Part shown: positions 21,953-28,732 of the stretch, piece after piece
How the letters are laid out: every line of letters starts with the position of its first letter
How positions within the stretch are numbered: the first letter of the stretch is position 1
Assembly (NCBI GenBank): GCA_958430865.1
Contig: CAUDNR010004466.1
Span: 1-28,732 of the forward strand
From: Entrophospora sp. SA101
Taxonomy: Eukaryota; Glomeromycota; Glomeromycetes; Entrophosporales; Entrophosporaceae
Length of the DNA stretch: 28,732 nt
Direction of reading: 5' to 3'
Position numbers and translations under genes: made by a program
Notes under the pieces: generated by a model
Seen by the model: the letters and a program-made list of their open reading frames with translations, nothing else
What the model was told of the DNA's origin: nothing
Databases searched by the model: none

Positions 21953-22967
21953 ATGGGTGAGAAAGAGAACCCAATAGTCTTTTTTGATATTTCTATAGGT
22001 GGACAACCAGCTGGTCGAATGAAAATGGAACTATTTGCCGATGTTGTGCCCAAGACAGCAGAAAACTTTAGGTATTTACATAATTTGTGCATATTATTAA
22101 GTAACTTGATTCTCACATTATTCCATTAATAAATTTAGACAACTTTGTACAGGAGAATACAAGTAACTTTATTTAGAAGTGTTCATTAGAGCCAATTGTT
22201 ATAAAGTAGAATAGATTGTTTTAAATTGATATATTGTATTGTAACTATGTATTATATAGAAAAAATGGAGTTCCACAAGGATACAAAGGTGCGACTTTTC
22301 ATAGGTTAGCACATCAAACTTATAAAAGATTGTACAATTAACATTCTATTATTATAACAATAATAATTATTATCATTTATTTAGAGTTATAAAAGATTTT
22401 ATGGTTCAAGGGGGAGATTTTATAAAAGTATCTAATCAATCATCTGATACTTTTTTCCTAAAATATTTTTTTTCAAAATAAAGTCAAGTAATATATAATT
22501 ATTTATTTAGGGGGATGGAACTGGATCATTTAGTATTTATGGTGAAAAATTTCCAGATGAAAATTTTGAATTAAAACATACAGGACCAGGACTTCTTTCA
22601 ATGGTTAGTTACTATTCAGCAAAAAAAATTTTTTTTGAAAATCTTTTTGACATTTTCTTTCTAATAATGATGATATAATAAAAAGGCAAATAGTGGATTA
22701 AATACAAATGGGTGTCAGGTATATATGTATATAAATAAATTTTTTAAGTTTAAAATTGATAAATTTATTAAATATTTTTTTTTATTTTATTTTATAATAA
22801 AGTTTTTTATCACCTGTGCAAAATGTGATTTTTTGGATGGAAAGCATGTAGTCTTTGGGAAACTAATTGATGGATTGCTTACATTGAGAAAAATTGAAAA
22901 TGTTTCAACTGGACCTGGAAATCGACCAAAATTACCTGTTGTCATAACAGAATGTGGACAATACTAA
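21953..22967 (+). CDS. PPIH: Cyclophilin H, spliceosomal peptidyl-prolyl isomerase
   Basis: Exons 21953-22071, 22139-22162, 22260-22304, 22385-22427, 22511-22603, 22686-22718 and 22803-22967 give 173 codons plus stop. The protein is a single cyclophilin domain, the usual PPIH length (human 177). Motifs in order: [76 protein letters not shown] and [10 protein letters not shown]. Catalytic residues Arg63, Phe68 and Gln71 are present. PPIH binds PRPF4/PRPF3 of the U4/U6.U5 tri-snRNP. It is told from CypA by the close match to PPIH at both ends (start [13 protein letters not shown], end [13 protein letters not shown]). The Trp that contacts cyclosporin in CypA (Trp121) is Phe129 here. Exon 2 is only 24 nt. 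Confidence 0.95.
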
Positions 22968-23096
22968 GTTTTGTGTGTGTGATTATTTTGGGTATCCTAA
23001 TATCCTGATTCATTATTAATTGAAATAAAATCTTTTTTCCAGAATAAATATTTATAAAAATACAATTTAATAATAACACAAAATATATATTTAAAT

Positions 23097-24067
23097 TTAA
23101 TTGATATTTGCTCTTTCTGTCCATCTTTTTTGATAGGTAATTGCATCGCCCCTAGTTGCCTGTTTATTGATTCTTTTATGTTCTTTTCTAGATACTATAC
23201 GTTCTACCACTTCACCTGAACCTCTTATCAATCTAAAATAATTTTTGAAATTACTATTGAAGTTTAATTAATGATAAAAAACTAATATGTACAGTTCACT
23301 CTCTCTATAACGAACCCTCTGTCCCTATATGTAATTTCTCTGCTTTTGGTCGTTATAGAGAGAGTTTATTAAGATGGTCGTTATAGAGAGAGTAGACTGT
23401 ACTATATTAAATACCTCACACGCCCATCTATAGGATCTACAACTTCACGTATTATTGATTGCTCTGCTTCATACTCTGCTTTTGTTTGAGGTGCCATTAT
23501 TGGTCTTCTTGATGGTTTCACTATAGATTCTACATTGTCATCATCATTATGACTGGTATTTATAATAGTAGATGATGATGATGATTTTTGTGACCTAAGT
23601 TTTTGTTGCCATTCTTTAACCTCTTGTATAATTTTATTTTGATAGTCATTATTTTTTTCATCATCATGGTGATTATGGCGATTATGACTACTTTTCTTAC
23701 GCTTCCTGTGATGTTTTTTATGGTGAGATGAATCATTAGAAGTTACTGAGCTATCGGCAGAAGAATCTCTTTTTGATTTGGTTTTCTTATGATGGTGTTT
23801 ATGATGATGGCGTTTATGATGATGGCGTTTATGATGATGGCGTTTATGGTGTTTATTATTTGATTTTTTTTCTTTTTCTCTTGTTGGTGATAAAGAACCA
23901 CTAGATCTAGATTGAGATCTAGAACAAGATCGTGATCTTGAATCATGTTTTCTTGATCTTTTACTGTTATTACAATCTCTATTATCAAATTTTTGTTGAG
24001 AAGTTGAAGAGGTAGAAGGGGAAGTAAAATTAATGAGCTTTGGTGATCGTGATCGTGATCTTGTCAT
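23097..24067 (-). CDS. ARL6IP4: ARL6IP4 (SRp25)-like SR-rich splicing factor
   Basis: Exons 24067-23415 and 23232-23097 give 262 codons plus stop. The start was taken at MTRSRSRSP (24067). An in-frame ATG at 24166 would add 33 residues translated from the poly-T leader, which looks like UTR. The N-terminus is Ser/Arg dipeptide-rich (about 1-65), then come His/Lys tracts (HHKRHHHKRHHHK, about 75-100) and a charged linker. The conserved C-terminus has PIMAPQTKAEYEAEQSIIRE, VVDPIDGRVRLIRGSGEVVE and HKRINKQATRGDA, the hallmark of the ARL6IP4/SRp25 family. Those proteins are nuclear-speckle and nucleolar and modulate splice-site choice. The intron contains a MITE. The gene is convergent with PPIH (129-bp spacer). 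Confidence 0.88.
23292..23399. mobile_element. Pogo/Tc1-like MITE with TA target duplication
   Basis: A 108-bp element begins CAGTTCACTCTCTCTATAAC and ends with the inverted form (GTTATAGAGAGAGTAGACTG). The ends match at all but two of about 22 positions. It is flanked by TA at 23290-23291 and 23400-23401. A third copy of the end sequence (ggtcgttatagagagagtt) lies internally at 23348-23366, in the orientation of the right end. There is no coding capacity. CAGT termini with a TA duplication fit non-autonomous pogo/Fot-type elements. It lies in the ARL6IP4 intron, 13 bp from the splice donor. Confidence 0.9.
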
Positions 24068-24459
24068 TTTTTTTTTTTTTTTTTTTTTGAATTCAAAAAA
24101 ATTTAAAAGCGAAAGATGCACAATTTTGGGCCGTGTAACAAATTCATAAAAAAAAGGATATCGCATATGACAGGAAAAGCGACCGCTTAATAATACTAAA
24201 GCAACTAATATTAATACTAATACTAATACTATTAATGTAAATCAATCTTTCCGGATGGGAATCAAAATAGTCGAGAGGACGGGAATCATACCAATATATT
24301 AATTATTTTAATAGGTAGCTGAAATTATTTTTTTGTATCATTTTGACTTTATCAATTCTGTATCACACTAGTTGCATATAATATAAATGATGTAAATATA
24401 TATATATATTTTTTTTTTTCAAAAGAAATATTATAGTAATAATAGTGAATGCGATAATT
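24068..24459. promoter_or_regulatory. Divergent spacer between ARL6IP4 and ZIP genes
   Basis: Both 5' ends face this 392-bp stretch, so the promoters should lie here. It contains a long poly-T (24068-24087), a run of taatac units (near 24202-24232), and two similar blocks (ggatgggaatca near 24253 and ggacgggaatca near 24277) about 24 bp apart. No metal-response element can be named. Confidence 0.4.
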
Positions 24460-25770
24460 ATGATAAAGATGAAATACACAAAATATTTTTTATTAATTAT
24501 TTTTATTTCATTTTATTTTTTTACATACACAAAAACGGAAGAAAATTCAAATGTTGATAAGAATCATAATTCAAAACTAGATCAAAATAGTTGTCCATAT
24601 ATTCAACGATTAAATAAACAAAAAAAAGAAAAACATGACCATGAGAAAAGTAATTTGACAAAACAAATCTTTAATTCCTTATTTCCTGGCGGTCCACTTG
24701 TTAATTCTTTGTTGGGAACATTTTATATTTCGTCAGTTCCAAATTTCATATTATATTTTGTTCCACCTGATATTGACACATCTTCATTGAATTCGCTTGT
24801 AAGTTTTGCAGTTGGTGGATTGCTTGGCGATGTATTTTTACATTTAATTCCTCATTCATTCTTGGGTGAAGATAATGATGATCAAGTACATTTTGTTAAA
24901 GTTGATGAACAAAAAAATATCATAATTGGTTTAGCAATATTCATTGGGTTTGTTGCATTTTTTATAATCGACAAATCAATGCGTGTGTTAAATGGTGGTG
25001 ATGATAACTCGGAAAGTAATTCAGGGAACCATCATCACCATCATCATCATAATCATAAAGAAGAGAAAAATTCAGGTCTGGATGAAAAAATATCTTCTTC
25101 AACTACAGCATTTGATAATAATAATCAAGATGAAATTTCTTTACGTCAAAGAAATGTAAATAAATTAGAAAAAGTAGCTAATGATAATAATAGTAATGAT
25201 GATATTGTTGTGAAAAACAAATCTACAAGCATTAAATTATCAGCTTATTTAAATCTTATAGCAGATGCAACTCACAACTTTACTGATGGACTTGCAATGG
25301 CAGCGTCATTTTATACGTCACCAAGCATTGGAGCTACTACAACAGTTGCTGTATTTTTCCATGAAATACCACATGAAATAGGTGATTATGCGATATTAAT
25401 ACAAAGTGGTTTCACCAAAAAACGTGCAATGTTTTCCCAATTTATCACTGCAATTGGTGCATTTCTTGGTACATTAACTGGAATAATAATAGAAGAATAT
25501 AGTAAACAGCAGCAAGAACATCATCAAAGCAACAATCTTGATTATGATAATAATAGTTTTGGTATTTTTGGCACAGGTGTATTAATAGGTGATTTGGTTA
25601 TACCTTTTACTGCAGGTGGATTTCTATATATTGCTACTGTTGGTGTTATACCTGAATTATTAAATGTCTCTGGAAATTTTACAAAAGATCTTAAGCAATC
25701 TTTAAAAGAATTTTCTACAATGTTTATTGGTGTTATGATGATGGCAATTATTTCTTGGAATGAAGTATAG
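24460..25770 (+). CDS. ZIP zinc transporter, LIV-1/KE4 (SLC39A7) type
   Basis: A single exon of 436 codons plus stop. The first ATG is 24460 (the frame is open slightly upstream only from a GTG), with another Met three codons on. A hydrophobic signal segment (YFLLIIFISFYFFTY) is followed by a charged lumenal region. Transmembrane helices include VSFAVGGLLGDVFLHLIPHS and IIGLAIFIGFVAFFIIDK. A cytosolic His run (NHHHHHHHNH) follows, then the two metal-binding helices, HNFTDGLAMAASF (His272, Asp276) and HEIPHEIGD (His301, Glu302, His305). The HEXPHEXGD signature defines the LIV-1 subfamily. The closest relatives are KE4/SLC39A7, Catsup and yeast Yke4, which move zinc across ER/Golgi membranes, so the same location is likely. 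All metal ligands are intact. Confidence 0.92.
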   Translation: MIKMKYTKYFLLIIFISFYFFTYTKTEENSNVDKNHNSKLDQNSCPYIQRLNKQKKEKHDHEKSNLTKQIFNSLFPGGPLVNSLLGTFYISSVPNFILYFVPPDIDTSSLNSLVSFAVGGLLGDVFLHLIPHSFLGEDNDDQVHFVKVDEQKNIIIGLAIFIGFVAFFIIDKSMRVLNGGDDNSESNSGNHHHHHHHNHKEEKNSGLDEKISSSTTAFDNNNQDEISLRQRNVNKLEKVANDNNSNDDIVVKNKSTSIKLSAYLNLIADATHNFTDGLAMAASFYTSPSIGATTTVAVFFHEIPHEIGDYAILIQSGFTKKRAMFSQFITAIGAFLGTLTGIIIEEYSKQQQEHHQSNNLDYDNNSFGIFGTGVLIGDLVIPFTAGGFLYIATVGVIPELLNVSGNFTKDLKQSLKEFSTMFIGVMMMAIISWNEV

Positions 25771-25896
25771 AATTTAAAAGTTGACTGATTTTAAAATTTT
25801 TTTTAAAAATTTGTATCTAAATAATATAAATATATAAATAAACAAATATAATTATTTTCCATTATTGCAGGAGGTTTTATTGCTTCATAAATACCT

Positions 25897-26429
25897 TTAT
25901 TCATTGTCCTTCTTAGTTGCTGTTTCAATAATATTTTCAGGCTTTTCTAAATCTAATTTGAGGTCTTTATGTGTTGAGAATTTTTTCTTGGCATTACAAT
26001 ATTTACATGTTATCTGTAGTCCTGGTTCTGGACAAGCTTATTTAAAAGATTGCTTTAAATATTAATCTAAAGAATATATTCTCTCACTCCCAAAAAAAAT
26101 TTAAAATATCACTTACATTTAATTCTTACATGTGAAGTGATACTTGGCAAAAGTAAGGTTTCACACTTTTTACATAATGTTCTTTTTACAGATGGATCCA
26201 TTCTTATAACTTGTTTTTTACCAATAGTTTTCATTGTATTAATATAAAATCTACCAACCGATGCCAATTTATTATTATCATTTGAAACTATTGAAGAATT
26301 ATTGGAAGTTGATGTAGCAGTCATAAGTGTTGCTGCCTGGTATAGAAAATTCATACGTTGATAAAGTTCACGATGTTGTATTTGACGTGATGATGGTTCA
26401 CCACCACCGCCACCTTTCTTCTTTCCCAT
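25897..26429 (-). CDS. RPP21: RNase P protein subunit Rpp21/Rpr2
   Basis: Exons 26429-26117 and 26036-25897 join in frame to 150 codons plus stop. The start is the first ATG (MGKKKGGGGGEP). The family pattern is clear: a helical N-terminus (HRELYQRMNFLYQAATLM), a Ser/Asn-rich loop, RFYINTMKTIGKKQVIRMDP, then SVKRTLCKKCETLLLP and, after the intron, GLQITCKYCNAKKKF. CKKC and CKYC are the four zinc ligands of the Rpr2/Rpp21 zinc ribbon. The subunit is part of nuclear RNase P, which removes 5' leaders from pre-tRNAs. The last about 25 residues are Lys/Glu-rich and not conserved. Its stop lies 126 bp from the convergent ZIP stop. Confidence 0.9.
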
Positions 26430-26571
26430 TATCAATTATATCGATTTTAAATTAAATTATTTTTTTTGGGGATAAAAATTTATGACAAAAACCATCCACC
26501 CTAAATTTCAAATCAACTACGCCATCATTTTTATTATATTAATTTTATTTATGGATAAAAAATTTAAAACA

Positions 26572-27437
26572 CTATAATATATTTATTTGATTATTATTAT
26601 TATTATCATCAGATTTAATCCAATAAGCTTCTGGAAGATGGCTGTTTATGAAATTAATTGTTTTTTGGTGATGTTTCATTTCCTTCCTTTTTTGCTTTAA
26701 TTTATTATAATAAGCTCTATCCTTTAAAACGTATTTACCATTAATTCTAAAGACTTTAGGTTTGTAGCTGCTACTGCTATTGTTAATAATACCATTATTA
26801 TTATCACTGTTATCGTTGGGCTTAGAAGAAGGAGAGAGAGGTGGAAAGAAAGAAACAATCAGCAAGAGAATCATCCTCAGAAAGAATATCCTTGAAAATC
26901 ATATTTTTTATTTACCTGTGGTGATGTATAAGCGAACCAGCTAGCAGATGGGACTAAATCTGTTTTAAATTTCTTTAATGGCGGTGATTGTGAGTTTTCA
27001 TCCTTTTTCTCATCATCGACTGCACCATTGTTATTAGAACTGGATGGTGATGATCTTTTATTTGATCGGTGAGTAAGATTCTTAATTCTCTCCCATCGTT
27101 CGCCCACAATTTTATTCATTTTCTTTGTATCTTCGTCTTCTTCGTCTTCTTGAGTCGCTACTGGGTTTGATTCTATATATTTTTTATATGCAACGTTGTA
27201 TATTCTTTTATAATAATCCCAGTCAATCTCATCATCCTTAATATCATCACCATCATCACTACTATTATTAGTGTCACCAATATCAGTATCTTTATTTTTA
27301 TCGCTTCCAGGAATAAAGAGTTCCTTTAATCGTTTAATAACACTATTATTTTCAAGTAGCATAGTGGACATTCGTTTTATCACATGTGACAAAATCGATC
27401 GTTGATCTTTTTTATTATTATTATTGTTGTGAAACAT
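26572..27437 (-). CDS. Unrecognised Asn/charged-rich protein
   Basis: Exons 27437-26916 and 26820-26572 join in phase 0 to 256 codons plus stop. The first ATG gives MFHNNNNNKKDQRS; another in-frame Met (MSTMLLENN) lies 21 codons on and may be the better start. Possibly conserved blocks are EIDWDYYKRIYNVAYKKYIE, VGERWERIKNLTHRSNKR, PPLKKFKTDLVPSASWFAY and, in exon 2, PKVFRINGKYVLKDRAYYNK. Between them are Asp/Ser/Asn runs. PPLKKFKTD next to basic residues could be a nuclear localisation signal. No signal peptide, membrane helix or known domain was recognised. The blocks and clean splice make a real gene likely. Confidence 0.7.
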
Positions 27438-28732
27438 GAATTTAGAATAGAAAAAAGTCGCGTGACTGCGCACAAAAACTTGTTTAACCTGATTATTTTT
27501 TTAACGTGTATATTTTGCTTTCTATGTTTTCAGTATGTGTGTGAAAAATGATCAAATGATCAAGTTGCTTTCGAAGGGTTTCATAGGAGCTATATTTCAA
27601 GCTTTAGTGATCAACGTAAGTATATTGTAAGGCATTCTAGGCTCAGAATCATGCATTTTTGTTTTATAATATGTTTATTTAAAATTTTACCAATACAAAC
27701 ATTTCGGAAATAATCATTTCTTCATTTTAATTTAATGTAACAAATTATCATTAACCATTATCTTTTTCTAGTCTATTATTATTATATAGGATTTTATATT
27801 TGAGACAACACCTTTTTTATAAAGTTCCATGACCATGTATTAATGTTATACCTTCTTGTTCATCCTCTTTGATCACAACATCATTATTATTGACAAGAGA
27901 TGGAGAGAAAGAAAAATGTGAGAAAGCTATCTATGATGGATGATAAGCTCTCACTTGTAAATATTATTATTTATTTATTTTGTTATATAAACTTGATATA
28001 TTAAATTTTGGATAATATTTTATTTATTATAATAAAAAATTATTTAAACACACATGCATATATATCTTTAGAGGAACCATTACTAGCAAGAGGTTTAATG
28101 ATATCCAATTATTACAATGCATAAATATATAAAATTTAGTTTCTAAAAAAAAATTTTTTAAAAAAAAGGTGATTGATAACAAACAAAATTGTTTTATGCG
28201 TATTATGTGGATCAGATTGAATAGGGAATCTTACTGACAAATGGTTTTTGGTATTGATTTGAGAGTTAATTGTTATTTTCTTTTTTTATTCAAGAGAATT
28301 GTTTTGAAAGTAGGTCACTTATGTATTTTGATTAATTACATAATTAGAGAACATTATTTTTGATTTTTTAATGATGCATTTAAAAAACAAGGATTTTTAA
28401 ACAACAACAATAGATATACTCAGGGTGTAATTATAAGGTGATTTATACAATTCAAAAAATGTATTTAAAATATATTTCTTTTATATATATATTTATATTT
28501 ATATTTATATATTTACATATTTACATTTATTTTTATTTTTATTTTCAAAATTCATATATTCATTCATATTCATGACCAATTTATTTATTTATAAGAAATG
28601 TCAGATATATATACAGTATTATATAATGGATGACAATTCATGATCAAAGGTAAAATGTTGATTTGATGAAGTCAATGAAAAGTTGAAAAGTAAATAATAT
28701 ATTAGACTTTATAACAAAAAACCAAGCCTATG
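27438..28732. other. AT-rich region with one candidate first exon
   Basis: About 1.3 kb without a recognisable gene except a possible exon at 27535-27615. The right end is very AT-rich, with a tandem tatattta tract near 28483-28512. Its left edge should hold the promoter of the 26.6-27.4 kb gene. Confidence 0.45.
27535..27615 (+). CDS. Candidate first exon of a plus-strand gene
   Basis: From the ATG at 27535, 27 codons without a stop (MCVKNDQMIKLLSKGFIGA...) end at a strong donor (GTAAGTAT at 27616). It is divergent from the gene ending at 27437, with a 97-bp spacer. A possible acceptor (atctttag near 28072) leads to a frame that stops after four codons, so no second exon is secured. It may be a leader exon of a gene beyond the window, or chance. 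Confidence 0.25.

Noticed and set aside
24067..24166. Longer start for the ARL6IP4-like gene at 24166
   Set aside because: The added residues come from an A/T-rich leader and a poly-T tract with no family similarity; the RS domain starts at 24067.
25865..26065. 66-codon plus-strand ORF after the ZIP gene
   Set aside because: It lies antisense to the second Rpp21 exon, whose CKYC zinc ligands fit the family.

Overview
The window is nuclear DNA of a strongly AT-rich eukaryote, most likely a fungus of the Glomeromycotina (Rhizophagus-like). The reasons are short spliceosomal introns (about 70-180 bp, mostly GTA donors and TAG acceptors), dense fungal-type housekeeping genes on both strands, Asn/His-rich low-complexity tracts, a decayed copy of the kinase family that is heavily expanded in Rhizophagus, and many microsatellites and minisatellites. 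The species assignment is an inference. All gene models were built by eye from splice sites, reading phase and protein similarity.

Layout. 1-1.15 kb: a truncated NRAMP metal transporter (+). 1.15-2.43 kb: AT-rich spacer with a degenerate minisatellite. 2.4-5.8 kb: DBP2/DDX5-type DEAD-box helicase (+, 7 exons, one 741-bp intron). 6.0-6.9 kb: NAA50 N-acetyltransferase (+). 7.3-8.7 kb: NAP1 histone chaperone (-). 8.27-9.74 kb: a perfect 734-bp tandem duplication that creates a NAP1-GPCR chimeric ORF. 9.7-11.4 kb: seven-helix receptor (-). 11.4-15.8 kb: gene-poor DNA with a protein-kinase pseudogene and a minisatellite. 15.8-16.6 kb: an orphan ORF fragment and a small acidic protein gene (+). 17.0-21.8 kb: BRE1 H2B ubiquitin ligase (-), interrupted by a perfect 1061-bp tandem duplication. 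21.95-22.97 kb: cyclophilin PPIH (+). 23.1-24.1 kb: ARL6IP4-like SR protein (-) with a MITE in its intron. 24.46-25.77 kb: LIV-1/KE4-type ZIP zinc transporter (+). 25.9-26.4 kb: RNase P subunit Rpp21/Rpr2 (-). 26.6-27.4 kb: unrecognised protein (-). 27.4-28.7 kb: AT-rich DNA with at most one short candidate exon.

The intact genes form no single pathway. Chromatin (NAP1, BRE1) and RNA metabolism (DBP2, PPIH, ARL6IP4, Rpp21) are well represented, together with metal transport (NRAMP fragment, ZIP) and signalling (receptor). BRE1 and PPIH are divergent from a 118-bp spacer, and ARL6IP4 and the ZIP gene are also divergent.

I see no new multi-gene system. The most unusual features are the two perfect head-to-tail duplications, each with only about 1 bp of junction homology. 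One makes a chimeric gene with its own promoter copy. The other frameshifts BRE1 unless a 38-nt junction exon is skipped. Both could be very young structural variants or assembly artefacts, and raw reads would decide.
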